Assembly (NCBI GenBank): GCA_946807835.1
Contig: OX327702.1
Coordinates: 15,872,001 to 15,936,000, forward strand
Reading direction: 5' to 3'
Source: Ailanthus altissimus
Taxonomy: Eukaryota > Streptophyta > Magnoliopsida > Sapindales > Simaroubaceae
DNA length: 64,000 nt
The position numbers and the translations under genes are program-made. This document shows, piece after piece, positions 48,388 to 61,455 of the stretch. Each line of letters begins with the position of its first letter. Within the stretch, counting starts at the first letter, position 1. The notes under the pieces are model-generated. The model worked only from the letters and a program-made list of their open reading frames with translations, had not been told where the DNA came from and searched no databases.

Positions 48388-51166
48388 TGACAGGACCCGA
48401 CCCGAGACCCTTTACTATAGATCCCAGCGGCCCTGCCGGGCACCCCGATGGAAGTTCCTCCGAACCTAACTGGGTATGTTAAGAAATTCCGCAAGGTGAA
48501 CCCCTTTTTAATTCTTGTTACTACTAAGAAGATCTAGTAATATACATGAAAACGACATCTTAGTTTTAAAAACAAACAGATAGAGTTTCCCCTGTTTTTC
48601 GAAAAATCCATATAAACCTGCAAAGAAATTTCACTTCTAATTCCAACACATCTCAATTCTACCAATTCGGACCTCTGGTCCTTTTCAAATCAAATCCAAC
48701 ACAACTCAATTATTTCGTTAAATCACAAAATAAGCATAATCATAAAAAGTAAAAACGATCATCATAAACTGGAAATCTCTTCTTCTTGATTCAACACATA
48801 CTTACAAATATACATGCCTACAACTATTATGCATAAAGTAAAGAGTGCTATTAGCACATTTACATGTACAAAAATTATCTTTGGATTTGGCCCACTACTC
48901 GGCGATAGGAGAATCAGCAGCTTGCGTTCTGAGACCTGCACCTGGGAAAGGGGTTTAAAAAACACAAAACATAAAATGGGTGAGCTAAAGGAGCTCAGTG
49001 AGTGTAAATGAGATTTCAATTACAAGAACATTATACAAAGATAGCAATTTCTAACGTTCATGCAGAATTTATGCTTTTAAAATGGAAGTAAAACTGTAAA
49101 ATGGTTTCTAATATCATATGCTAATGAAATATTGCCGAACGGTTTTATCTACATCTTTGGAAAACTATATTCAGAATCTGCATAACATAATAACTGTTGT
49201 GTACATATAAATGCATAAATGCTATCGGTAAATCGAAAACTAGTAAAATCCTCGCTCGACTATTTTCTTTCTAAACTGTACCAATGGTAAATCTAAAGCT
49301 CTATACCCACGCAGCGACTCAACTAGCACTGCATACGTGAGTAGGTCACGGGGCACCTCAACTAGCAGCACCCACAGTGACATCTCAAGACATCTCACTG
49401 GCTACGCAGCGGAATCCTACATCGCATACATATAGCGAGACAATATCCCGTACACATAGAGCGACTCACATGACTCGACATCCCGACTTCCCAGAGTTAG
49501 TGACACACCCTTAAGACCTGCCCATGTGCACGGGATATATCGACCGGGTCTAATACAATCATCACCACTATAATCTGAGGGTACCAATGGCCTTAAAACA
49601 AATGCAGAAATTTTAAAACTGTTTCACAAATCGATCATGTAAAAGCATGTCTATGAATATATCAAGATCATAAATCATGTTTATGCATCGAAAGCTCATA
49701 AAACATACATAGTCATTGTGCAAAAACATAATAACCGAAAAGTAAACGAAATGGCAGATTTCCACTCACAACCGCTCCACGCTCAATTTCGCTCCCAATT
49801 CTTGCTCCCATTAACGCTCTCGGTTATCTTCACCTACGCGCCATAAATGACATTTAGAACCAAATCAAACACTAGAATATCATTTATCTACTAAATGCCC
49901 TAATCGGCATACAAAGCCCGGATGTAAACTACTTCCCGATTTTAGTTACGAAGCCATAATCGAAACTAACTCACCATCCGGCGCCCTGAAAATTATTGAA
50001 CACCTTATAATTTGATTGGACATACTTGCCCTTCACCTTTCCAACATGGACAATTATGTCCCATTTTCTTCATTTTTGGGTTTTTCCATCAGCCATATAC
50101 ATTCAATTCACAATATGTATCATTTACACACAACAATTCAATCAAAACACCACTCAATTCCTAACTTCCCTAAAGTGGCAGAATTTCACCCTAAGTTCCA
50201 ACACATTCCTTTTCTCAATTTCTTGTTCCAATTATAACAAAATCATGCCAATTTCATTCTAAAGCCCTAATTACAATCAATTGAAATCTCTACAACAAAA
50301 TCACCAATAACCCTAATTCTCACCTAGCCAATTTCTTCAAATTGATGACTCCTTCAGGCTCCAAACTAGAATTCAACTTAATCTAAGCCAAGAATACACA
50401 TAAGGACATCAATTAAAACATTCTTGAAATCTCACTTATCAAACTCATAAAAGATGCTTTTCTTACCTCTTTTTCTTGAATTTTCACTAATAGAGACTTC
50501 AATTGAACTTAGGGATGAGTTTGTAACCTTAATTTGGCTTGATTACACATGAAAAATCATGAAAACAAAACTTGAGTAGTCACTGTAGCACCCCCCCCCC
50601 CCCTTTGAAGCTCGAATTTCTCTCTTTTTTTTGGCTAAGTGTTGGTTTTGATCTCTCTTCAAATTTCTACACACTTCTAACATATATATAGTGCTCCCTT
50701 AATTTACTATTTTGCCCTTCAACTTACTTAAAACTTCTAATTTGCCATTAGTTAAAAACTAATTATGTAATTAGTTCATTTGTAACTATCTAGTTAGAAT
50801 AGTTCAAAGAACTAACTAGAACTTCCAACTTGGCAATCCATGAGATTTCTTCTAATTGGTCCATTCTCTAATATATGGATTATGTTTCTCAACAAAGGCT
50901 TGTTCCATTCATAACCCTTAAATAGAAATTCATGTAGTAAATTAGAATTTTCTTTTCCAAGCCAATAGAAAAAAATTCTAAAAATATTCTAGGGTCATCC
51001 GGCGCACCGATCGAGTGTGAAATTACCAAATTAGGTCTAATATCTCTCACGTGCACTATAACGGGAATATTTCTAATAGGGTTAAAATCGAGTAACCCTA
51101 CGGTGTCTTATTTGTTCTATACCGAAATCTAGGCGCCAATACTACTAATAGGGATTGGATATTACA
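48388..51166 (-). repeat. Chromovirus-like (Del/Tekay type) solo LTR, TSD TAGAC
   Basis: 2779 bp. On the minus strand it runs TGTAATATCC...GGGTCCTGTCA. TAGAC at 48383-48387 recurs at 51167-51171, an exact 5-bp TSD. Removing it joins Cop1-D GLKEVRL to LQPREVLLRVENRDFL, as expected for copia. The start TGTAAT with GATTTCGGTATAG downstream and the end GGTCGGGTCC are typical of Del/Tekay LTRs (by recollection, not by search). It has a run of 13 C at 50591-50603 and tandem-like ACTAGCA/GCATAC words at 49320-49450. ORFs inside are noncoding. Confidence 0.8.
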
Positions 51167-52852
51167 TAGACTATTACAACCCAGAGAAGTACTGCTTCGT
51201 GTTGAAAATAGAGATTTCCTGCAGGTTAAGGCTATTGGACGTTTTAATTTACTTCTTTTATATAATAAAGAATTTTTATTGAATAATTGTTATTATATGC
51301 CAAACATTATTCGGCAAATTATTTTCATTCCTATATTAGACAGTGAGGGATATCATATGTATGTTCAGAATCGTTTCTTATATTTGTATGATTTGGATAA
51401 TATTTTATTAGTTGAATGTTAGTTGATTAATGACCATTATATATTAGATACAATAGGAAATGTCCTGAATGTATAGGTAAACGTTAATAAAAACTAGAGA
51501 ACTTTAAATGATACATGATTGTAGTATATGAGATTAGGTCATATAGGTGTGAGATGCCTAACCCATCTAGTCGAGAATGGTCAAATACCTGATCTGACCA
51601 TAGAATCTTATCCAGTTTATGAATTTTGTATTCAAGGGAAAATGACCAAAGCTTAATTTATTGGTGTTAGACACCACGCCGCTAATTTATTGGAACTTGT
51701 ACATAGTGATGTATGTGGTCCAATGAATCATACTACAATAGGAGGATTTCGATATTTTGTTATTTTTATCGATGTTCTATCAAGATTTGGATATGCGTTT
51801 TTAATAAAATATAAGTCAGAAACTTTTGAAAAGCTCAAACAGTTTCGACTCGAAGTAGAGAAACAAACCGGAAAGTATATCAAGTGCTTGTGATCAAATT
51901 AAGGTGGTGAATACATGAGCAGTGAATTTTTGGATTATTTAAAAGAGAATAAGATTCTCACTCAATATAGTCCTCTAGGTACTCCACAACACAATGGTAT
52001 TTTGGAGATGAGGAATCAGACTTTATTATATATAGTTCGATTAATGATGAGTTTCACCGATCTCTTTAAATATCTATAGGGTTATGTTCTAGAAACTACT
52101 GCTCATATATTAAATAGAGTTCCATCAAAAGTCGTTCCATCCAATCCACATGAGATATGGATTGAAAGAAAATCGAGTTTTAAGTATATTAAGATTTGAG
52201 GCTGTCCTACTTATATAAAGTTACGCAACAGGATAAACTTGTACCTAGAGCATACAAGTACAGGTTCATTGGGTATCCTAAAAATTTAATGGGATACTAA
52301 TTCTATGATCTAGAGGAATGAAATGTGTTTGTTTCTCGTTATTCCACTATGAAATTTGGAAAATGGATGTACAAACGGTGTTCTTAAATAGATATCTTGA
52401 AAAAGAAATCTATATGGAACAACCTAAAGGTTTTACATCCAACCAAATTTTTAGTCTAGTATGCAAATTGAAGAAGTCTATTTATGGACTTAAGCAGGCC
52501 TCCCAAAGTTGGAATCTTCATTTTGATGAGGTAATCAGAGGATCTGATTTCATCAAGAACGAAGAGGAATCATGTGTGTATAAAAATAGCAGTGGGAGCA
52601 TAGTAGTGTTCTTGGTTCTCTATATGGATGACATACTCATTATTGAAAATGATATTGGTATGTTATAGTCAGTCAAAAGCTACCTTAGTAAGAATTTCTC
52701 CATGAAAGATATGGGAGAGGCTTTCTATATATTGGGTATAAAGCTTTATAGAGATAGGGCTAAGAGGCTTATAGGACTCTCTTAATCATTGTACATGGAT
52801 AATGTCTTAGAAATGTATAATTTAGTAATTGTAAGATAATTAATATACCTTT
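51167..52852 (+). pseudogene. Cop1-D integrase and RT remnant
   Basis: The best preserved copia coding part here. LRVENRDFLQ and CYYMPNIIRQII lead into GAG-pre-integrase (LGHIGVRCLTHLV). Integrase: ELVHSDVCGPMN (first Asp), then GGEYMSSEFLDYL with the second Asp broken by stops, then GILEMRNQTLL (Glu kept). A deletion near 52355 joins the region after integrase to RT. RT at 52357-52665: WKMDVQTVFLN, YMEQPKGF, KLKKSIYGLKQASQSWN and an intact YMDDILI near 52621. Decay resumes after 52668. Cut at 52853 by an LTR. Confidence 0.85.
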
Positions 52853-53902
52853 TGTTGGATCTAATATACGTATAGGTGTATGCATGTGTAATTATGTCTA
52901 TTGCCTAAATACATATTATATACGAATTTAAACCTAACGGAAGCGTGAAACATGCAATAAACATAATAAATAAATATATTAATCACATTAATATATTAGA
53001 AAGATTAGAGAACTCATCACAACGTGTAACATAATACACGTATTTTTCTAGAGTCCGCATGGAGACCAACTCATGTACAGTTCTAGTCACCAACTCGATG
53101 TGCTTGGTGAGCTAGAACAGCAGCCTGATATTCAGTTCGGCATTAACTCTTAATCCCTAAAATGGCCGGTGTGTGTTTTTATCATTTTCTCCAAAAGGAT
53201 AAGAAATGGAGAGTTTGAAGCAATCTAGCATTGCTTAAATTGGAAGCATAAAAAAAAATAAAACAATTTTATTTTTCCCTTTTTTTTCTTTTTCTCTTCT
53301 TCCTTCATTTCCTCTCTTTTCTCTCTCGGGCAAAATGCCCCTAAAACCACACACCACACTTTCTCTCTTTCTCTTTATATATATATATATATAATAAAAT
53401 ATTAATATAATATATTATATGATATAATATATATAATAATAATAATATAAAATTAGTAATAGGTGCCAACTATTTGGCACCCAAAATTAATATTAATATA
53501 TATACAATATCTTATAATAAAATAATATATAATATAATATAATAATATATAATATAATATAAAATATATTATATAATATAACAAGAGAGATATTTTGATT
53601 ATTTAATTAGTGTGAAATGACCATTTTACCCCTTATAAATAGTTACCAAGTCTACCCCCTAGTGGGTCCCACTAAATCCCACACTCGGGTAAACTCAACC
53701 GAGGGTCCACAATGCGCCATGTGTTATTATACAATTAGTAAATAATAATTATGGACTAATTATTTTATTTAACACTTAAATACAGACACGCACGCATTCT
53801 TGTGGTAGTGTTGAATATTGCTGGATTAAACAATTTAATCCGGCATGCTGCCCCAATGCACAACGAGTATATTTCATATTGCGGGACTCCTTAGGTCCTA
53901 CG
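52853..53902 (-). repeat. Cop1 LTR, reverse orientation, first half
   Basis: TGTTGGATCTAATATACG at 52853 is the reverse-strand LTR end. It runs through a pyrimidine-rich tract (53275-53370), an AT-rich tract (53375-53590) and the GGGTCCCACTAAATCCCACAC block to TTAGGTCCTACG, where another reverse LTR starts. The rest is presumably beyond the window. Confidence 0.8.
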
Positions 53903-56005
53903 TGTTGACGTATTTTAGGGTGTATGTATGTGATTGTGTACATATTGAAAAAATAAACACATGTATCATATACACGAATTTGGTAGCGGAATTTATCATG
54001 TAATCAACATATACACATGTACTTCAATTCTTAACAACTTAATAATACAGAAAACGTACATTTGAAGACCTTCGATGAAGATTTTAAATCTGGATTTCTT
54101 TGCTCTAACTTTGAGCTCACCTTGAAGTGCACTTTTGTTCAATTCTAGTTCACAATAATCCAGTGGGATTGTGAAGCTAGAATAGCAGCAGTATAATCTC
54201 CAACAACAAGGTTTGTATTACTTGAAAGAAAAATAAGAATGATTTATTTTTTTTCTCCATTGGTTTTTCTCACAAGTTTTTGTTCAATGAAAAACTCTCT
54301 CAAAACCAACTCTTCTTTTTCCTCTCAATCCATACACGAAAATTAATTCACACGCTTGTTAACACACATGAAAACTCAACCAATTTTAGTGCTCTCAACA
54401 CTTCACAAGTGCTCCACCAAAATTAGATTAAGTAGCCAACTACCAAAATAATTTTTAGTGGCCATTTTTAATGGTCTAATAAAATTAACCATTAATCACA
54501 AAATGATGCTCCACTTAATTAAATTTATGTTTCTCAAATTAGACATGTCTTCCATTTAGGAATGAAATAACAAATAAATAAAATTATATTTTATTTATTT
54601 AAATAATCTTTATTTAATTATTCAAAAACTATTTGAATAATTAATATTTACCTTATTTGATTTTACTAACATAGTTAATGGTGAATTCATGGTAAAACAA
54701 TTCATAGAATAAAATTATGCCACTTGTTAACATCTAATTAGTTAATAACTCTTATCAACTAATTAAATGATATACTTAACATTTAAGTCTAAACAAGTGC
54801 ACAACCCGAGGAACCCCGAAACATATTTTCAGTTTACTGGAATTTTTAGGATGGAACTGTTCAATCCATTATGCTGCCCTAGTGCACAATGAGTACACTT
54901 CATATTGTGAGACTCTCTAGGTCCACGCCAAAATTGTCCTATGGAACTCCTCCATACATCTGTGAACGATGCCCCACACATATGTTACGGATATTACAAA
55001 GCGGCGCATTAGACCATACAAGTTGAGGTTATAACATATTCATATAATCCCTCCATCATTTATATCCGGGTAAAGCAGAGATATAGATCAACACCGTCAA
55101 ATCTCTATATGCCCAACCGAAAGCTTATCTATAGAATTGTATTTCAATAAATAATATTCCCAAATACTTTGGTAATATTATTTATTCCTAGGGTTAAACT
55201 CTTTTCCCGAGAATTACTGCTTATGGCCATAAAACTTTCTGAGATACAATCTTTTGAGCATTAGGATATAATACTCACCTAAATGAGCTGATGGATCCCA
55301 TATCTATGCATACCGGACTCCATGAGCATCAGACCATACCCAGCGACACCCAGCGGTTAGACCATAAAAGGTTTCTGACATGTGTGGAACCAAAGTACGG
55401 TGGATCACTCACAAGCCCATCATGGCACTCAGATCAAAGGACCATGAATACTACTCAACTCGAAAGACCCTCCATTGACGGCTTTATGGGAAGTCTATTA
55501 GAGATCTTTGTGAGTCTGTTCAATATTCAGTCCTTACTGAATGCCTGTATCTCTTTATGAGCTTCCACTAAACTCATGGTTTGCTAAGACTAACCATCTG
55601 GACCATCCAGATATAGACATACACCAATCTATATATTTATTAAGGTATTCACTGACAGACCAGCATCAGTGAAGATAGATCAGGAACATAATATTTGAGA
55701 ACATATTTACGTAATGACATTTCCTAGCACTATTTGTAACTCTTTGCAACTACGTCATTACTAATATATTCTTAGGTCTTTGTCCCATTTCAGACACGGC
55801 TTTAACTCTTTAGATATCACTGACTCTTATAACCTAATAACTCTTATTAGTGCCAATTCATAGCATTTATAACTTTCAGCGTTGCTAATTCTTAGCACTG
55901 ATCTAAACTCATTTAGACCAGATCTAAACTCTTTCAGATCGTACAATGTCTGAAATGTTACAAGCATCTTACCATATATAAATACAATTAGCGATTTAAT
56001 GTATA
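53903..56005 (-). repeat. Cop1 LTR, reverse orientation, nested in the previous one
   Basis: TGTTGACGTATTTTAGGG at 53903. Order of blocks as in other minus-strand Cop1 LTRs; the block at 55291-55560 gives an 89-codon frame that also appears, translated, from homologous LTR copies, so it is a repeat and not a gene. The last tens of bases of the LTR are absent because chromovirus-like sequence begins at about 56006. Confidence 0.75.
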
Positions 56006-57645
56006 TTACAAGATCCGACCCGAGATCCTCTACTATAGATCCCAGCGGCCCTGCTGGGCACCCCGACGGAAGTTCCTCCGACCTAACTGGGTAATTTGAG
56101 AAATTCCGCGAGGCGAACCCCTTTTTAATTCTTGCTACTACTGAGAAGGTCTTGTAATATACATGAAAATGACATCTTAATTTTTTTTAAAAATGGACAG
56201 AGTTTCCCCTGTTTTTCTGAAAATCCATATAAAACCTGCAAAGAAATTTCACTTCTATTTCCAATACATCTCAATACTACCAATTTGGACCTTCGGTCCT
56301 TTCCAAATCAAATCCAACACAACTCAATTATTCATTTAAACCACAAAATGAGCATACTCATGAAAAGCAAAAATGATCATCATAATCTCGAATTCGTTTC
56401 TTGTTGGTTCATAACATACATACAAATATACATGCCTACAACTACTATGCATAAAGTAAAGAGTGCTATTTAGCATATTTACATGTACAAAAATGATCTT
56501 CGAATTCAGCCCACTACTCGTTAATAAGAGAATCAGCAGCTTGCGTACCTAGACCTGCACCTGGGAAAGGGGTTTAGAAAATATAAAACACAAAATGGGT
56601 GAGCTAAAGGAGCTCAGTGAGTGCAAATAAAATTTCAATAAAATAATATTATGTATAGATAGTAAATTCTAAAGTTCATTTATAAATCATTGCTTCTAAA
56701 ACTGATGTAATATTGTAAAACAGTTTCTAACATCATATGCTATTGAAATCTTGCCGAGCAGGTTTTATCTACATCTTTGAAAAACCGCATCCAGAATCTG
56801 TATAACATAATAACTACTGTGTGCATATAAATGCATAAATGCTATCGGTAAATCGAAAACTAGTAAAATCCTCACTCGACCATTTTCTTTCTAAACTGTA
56901 CCAATGGTAACCCTAAAGCTCTATACTTATGCAGTGACTCAACTAGCACCGCACACATGAGTAGGTCACGGGGTACCTCAACTAGCAGCACCCACAATGA
57001 CATCTCAAGACATCTCACTGGCTATGCAGCAAAATCCTACATCGCATACATATAGCGAAACAATACCCCGTACACATAAGGCGACTCACATGACTTGACA
57101 TCCCGACTTCTCGGAGTTAGTGACACACCCCCAAGACCTGCCCATGTGCACGAGATATACCGGCCGGGTCTAATACAATCATCACCGCTACAATCTAAGG
57201 GTACTAATGGCCTTTAAAACAAATGCAGAAATTCTAAAGCTGTTTCTCAAATCGAACATGTAAAAGCATGTCTATGAATATATATATATATATATATATA
57301 TCAAGATCATAAATAATATTTATGCATCGAAAGATCATAAAACATACATATTCATTATGCGAAAACATAATAAACGAAAAGTAAAAGAAATGGTAGATTT
57401 CCACTCACAACCGTTCCATGCTCAATTTTGCTCCCGATTTCTGCTCCCGTTATCGTTCTCGGTTATCTTCACATACGAGTCATAAATGACATTTAGAACA
57501 AAATTGAATGCTAGAATCTCATTTAACTACTAAATGCCCTAATCGGCATACAAAGCCCGAATGTGTACTACTTTTTGATTTTTATTTACAGAGTCATTTA
57601 ATTTAATCTAACTCACCATCCGGCGCCCCGAATATTATTGCACGC
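56006..57645 (-). repeat. Chromovirus-like LTR, second copy, interrupted
   Basis: Matches 48388-50010 closely, from the GATCCGACCCGAG block to CCATCCGGCGCCCCGAATATTATTG. An (AT)12 run at 57278-57301 replaces a shorter AT run of the first copy (about 49654). The rest of the LTR (about 1.1 kb) is not in the window because the Athila-like element starts at 57646. Confidence 0.8.
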
Positions 57646-59199
57646 TGATGAACACATGAAAATACATGTTGTTAAGAGATTCAATCACCATTTAATGTCA
57701 CTAAATTTTAGTATTTTCTGTATTTTTAGATTGAAATAAAGTGTTCTCCTTAAATTGTGATTAATGAATGTTATTTGGACAGGTTTAGGTAAACTGGACA
57801 TAACTCTCAATGTAGAAATTGAAATGAAGAAATTCTTGAACCTGGTGTAACATGACTCAATCGTACACAAATTTGAAGAATAGTGGAAAAGCCAAATCTA
57901 ACATGTTATGGGCCAACAATTGAGATACAACAAAATCGGACTACAACTCTTACCCAGCTTGACCCAACTCACGTATTTGGACCGTATCTCACACAATAAG
58001 TACTCAATTGGTATAATTCTTGAAGCTGTGAATTGCTGACTTAACTATAAACAACTCATACGTTTATGGTAAAGTCCAAATCAGCCGTTATCATGGACCA
58101 AATCGCATTGCAAGTAGGTAAAATGGTTGTTGGCTGAATTCTGATGTATCTTTGGAATTTTGCTTATATCTCATTGGATACTCATCCAATTTGCATGAAA
58201 TCAGTGCCTATGGAAAGAAGAGTCAACATTCTACAACTTTTATGTCGGCTGCAGAAGCTGAATTGATCATTTACATTATCAAAAATGTGCTGCAAGTGGA
58301 TACACGAGTTATTGGCTTAGAATTATTGAAGATTGATGTCATCCATGACATATGTCCATTCATTGCCTATATAAGGAGACCCTTAGGACATTTTTAATAG
58401 AAAATTCTCTCTTCTTTTATTCTCATTAACATGTATTGTAATTTAGGCTAGAGTTCCTAGCAAGGCTAAGAGATGAACTTTTATGTGTAGTAAATCTACT
58501 TCCATGCTTTGATTCGGTGTCAAGAGCTATAAATGTTGTAATTTGGTTTTGATTAAACTCTTATCTATTTTATTTTCTATAATCCAGAGGTTATAATTCT
58601 TATGTCTCATATATGTTCAGTCATGCTTTTCTTATGTGATTCATGTTGATTTATAATTGTTACTGGTTACATTGTTTTATATGTTAATCTTTTACTGCAG
58701 TATTGTCAATTTGATATATTGTCGATCTTGGATAACATGTAAGGGCAATAAATGTTTGATATTCAAGTTAATCTTTTACTGCAATATTGTCAAAATGATA
58801 TATTGTCGATCTTAGATAACTTGTATAAATAATATAATGTGTGTTAATGCTTGCAAAGAGTTTAACTAAATCAAATACATGTGTTATCAAATGTGCTATA
58901 TATTACATACCTTCCGATTGATTGTTTGGGATGTGAAACTTTCAGTTGAGTTATAAATATCGAATCAAAGTATAGAGTATATTTATAAAGCATAATTGTG
59001 ATTCTCAAAGCCTTGCTTAAATCATCATAAGACATTTTCCTCAATTCATAGACAATTCTATCTCATCCGTTTAAATCAATTAACCCTTTGCTACTGCTTT
59101 AATATTTTACTTCACTGACCTATTTTGCCAAGAGGTTCCTTGTGGGATCGACACCTCAATCTATACTGCGATAGTCGCGTTATATTTTGAGCGTAAACA
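57646..59199 (+). repeat. Athila-like 5' LTR
   Basis: Likely TGATGAACACATG at 57646 to GCGTAAACA at 59199, 1554 bp. It ends with the TTGTGGGATCGACACC block and an ATAGTCGCGTTA stretch typical of this group, six bases before the PBS. The left boundary is set where homology to the chromovirus-like LTR ends. An internal pair of about 75-bp related segments (TTAATCTTTTACTGCA...TTGTCGATCTTGGATAAC) lies at about 58686 and 58770. An 81-codon frame at 58152-58394 is not a known domain. Confidence 0.75.
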
Positions 59200-59205
59200 A
59201 AAATT

Positions 59206-59225
59206 TGGCGTCGTTGCCGGGGAAG
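59206..59225 (+). promoter_or_regulatory. Primer binding site (Asp tRNA type)
   Basis: TGGCGTCGTTGCCGGGGAAG, matching the reverse complement of the plant Asp-tRNA 3' end TGGCGCCGTTGCCGGGGA except for one C-to-T change. This is the PBS of Athila and Tat elements. Confidence 0.9.
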
Positions 59226-59341
59226 CACACTAAGCGAAAGTCGGTTGCGATTATAAATACTAAAGTGGTAACTTTGTATATTTTCTTTTCTTTGTAAAAT
59301 CTTAGTTTTATTTCCTTTGTTGTAATTTATTTATTATTCAT

Positions 59342-59885
59342 GATTGGTTCTACCACCTAATTTATTTTGTTTTCTTTAGTTAATTTGTTATATTTTATAT
59401 TATCTTAATGGCTGGTTTTACCGCCTAATTAGTTTATTTTCTTTTATCTATTTATCGCACTTTATTTTCTTTAGTTTATTTATTGCACTTTTTTTTAATG
59501 GCTGGTTTTACCGCCTAACTTCGTTCACTTTCTTTTATTTATTTATTGTACTTTATTTCTTTAGTTAATTTGTTGTATTTTCTTTTTATTTTGTGGCTGG
59601 TTCTACCGCCTAACTTAGTTTATTTATTTTTTATTGTACTTTATTTATTTATTGCACTTTTTTTTATTGTACTTTATTTTCATTTTCTTTTACGTATTTA
59701 TTGCAATTTATTTTCTTTAGTTAATATGTTGTATTTTCTTTTTATGGCCGGTTCTACCGCCTAACCTTTTATTTATTTACTTATTGTATTTTCTTTTTAT
59801 TATTTATTTATTGTACTTTTTTTTTTGTACTTTATAGTATTTTATTTAGTTATTGTATTTATATTTCATGGTTGGTCTTACCACC
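59342..59885 (+). other. Six repeated stem-loops in the Athila-like leader
   Basis: Six copies of a 16-nt motif GGCTGG-TTYTA-CCGCC at 59342, 59410, 59500, 59595, 59746 and 59870 (each 16 nt), followed by TAAYYT. Folding gives G-C pairs with one bulged base and a 5-nt loop. Copies 2-5 have C at position 3 with G at position 14; copies 1 and 6 have T with A at the same places, so pairing is kept. The spacers are T-rich. Likely an RNA structure of the leader. Confidence 0.7.
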
Positions 59886-59978
59886 TAACTTATTTCTATT
59901 TCTTGTTGTGTTTATTCCACTTCTTAATTTTCCTTAAGCATTTCTTTCCCAAATAAAAAAAATATAAATTTAGGATGT

Positions 59979-61455
59979 ATGTATCGACCTAGAGACAAAC
60001 GAGAAAGATTTGTAAGAGAATTAGAACTAGAACCACCCCCACAATTTGTAAGTGAAGAGAATTCACCTTCTAGTTCATCTTGTAATTCTAACACAATGAG
60101 CCAACACGAAGAAAACCCCGTTAGAACTCTAAAAGATTACTTGCATCCTACTCGCACAGCCACACCATCATGCATTATATTTCCACCTAACACACCACAT
60201 TCGGATTTTAAACCTGGAATGATACAACTTCTTCCCACTTTTCATGGTTTAGATAGTGAAAATCCTTATGTACATGTTAGGGAATTTGAAGAGGTAATTG
60301 CCACCTTCCATAGCCAACCTGAAGCCATATACATTGTTAGACTTAAATTTTTCCCTTTTTCTTTGAAAGACAAAGCAAAGAGTTGGCTATACTCTTTGAG
60401 GCCGAGGTCTATAGGAACTTGGGCAGAAATGACCCAAGCATTTTTAAATAAATACTTCCTACAACACAAAACTAATGGCCTGAAAAGACAAATTTCTTCC
60501 TTCTCCCAAAAAGACAGTGAAACCTTATATCAAGCATGGGAAAGGTTTAAAGAATTGTTAAATCTGTGCCCTCACCATGGGTATGAAAATTGGCGCTTGG
60601 TTAGTTATTTTTATGAGGGACTCACAATTAGAGAGCGCCAATTTGTTGAGATGATGTGTAATGGGGAGTTCCTTCACAAAGATCCTGAGGAAGCCATAGA
60701 ATTCCTTAATGACTTAGCCAAAAAAGCCCATACATGGACTGGACCTAGCATTACTGAAAGCACAAATAGGTCACGACTCAATGGAGTTTTCCATCTTAGG
60801 GAAGAGGATAACCTCAAAGCCCAATTAGAGGTCTTAACTAGGGAGTTAGAGGCCTTGAAAACCAAAGATAGAAGGGTCTCACCCACACGGTTGCTAGAGT
60901 TGAGTCACACGATGTCTGTTTTATCTGTGGAGGAGCGGAACACTTAGCTTAGGTTGTCCCATGTATAGTGAGATGAGAGGGATATATGAGGAACAATGTA
61001 ATGCCCTAGGGATGTACAAGAAGCCTTATTCACCCTACTCTGAAACATATAATCCTAACTGGAGAAACCACCCAAATTTCAGTTGGAAATCTGACCAACA
61101 AGCCAACAACCAATGGAAACAAGAACAACAAGCACCCAAGTCTTATGTTGCACCTCAATATAATGCACGACCAACTAGGAGTTCTTTAGAGGATACATTA
61201 CAAGCATTTATGGAGGCACAAAGTAAGACTAATCAAAAATTTGAAACAATTCTTGCACAGGTGGTGGACGAAAACAAAGAAATCAAGAGTCAAATCACAA
61301 AGTTGACCAGTGCCTTAACTGTACAAGAGCGAGGTAAGTTTCCATCTCAACCTCAATCCAATCCGAAAGGACAATTCATGGCACAAGCTTCTACTTCTGA
61401 TGTTCAAAACTCAAAGAAGTCAATGCCATTACTACTCGAAGTGGTAAGATTGTAA
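59979..61455 (+). pseudogene. Gag of the Athila-like element (two frameshifts)
   Basis: Frame one, 59979-60944, about 322 residues: a leader rich in Glu/Pro/Ser, then the retrotransposon gag domain from about residue 75 (FHGLDSENPYVHVREFEEV, LKDKAKSWLYSL, LYQAWERFKELLNLCPHHG, SYFYEGL). A coiled-coil-prone stretch (EEDNLKAQLEVLTRELEALK) follows. The zinc knuckle CFICGGAEH lies in another frame at about 60917 with a TAG inside, and the C-terminal part (YSEMRGIYEEQCNALGMYKKPY, then a Gln/Asn-rich tail) is in a third frame, 60961-61452. So one frame change before and a one-base loss after the knuckle. Gag packages the RNA. Confidence 0.85.

Noticed and set aside
55291..55560. 89-codon ORF with translated similarity to other ORFs of the window
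   Set aside because: The similarity is that of the Cop1 LTR repeat itself (also at 1337-1525, 26885-27211 and 44496-44681), not of a protein family.
56132..56473. 113-codon ORF inside the chromovirus-like LTR
   Set aside because: The homologous part of the other copy (48540-48850) is not open in the same way, and it lies in LTR sequence with no domain.
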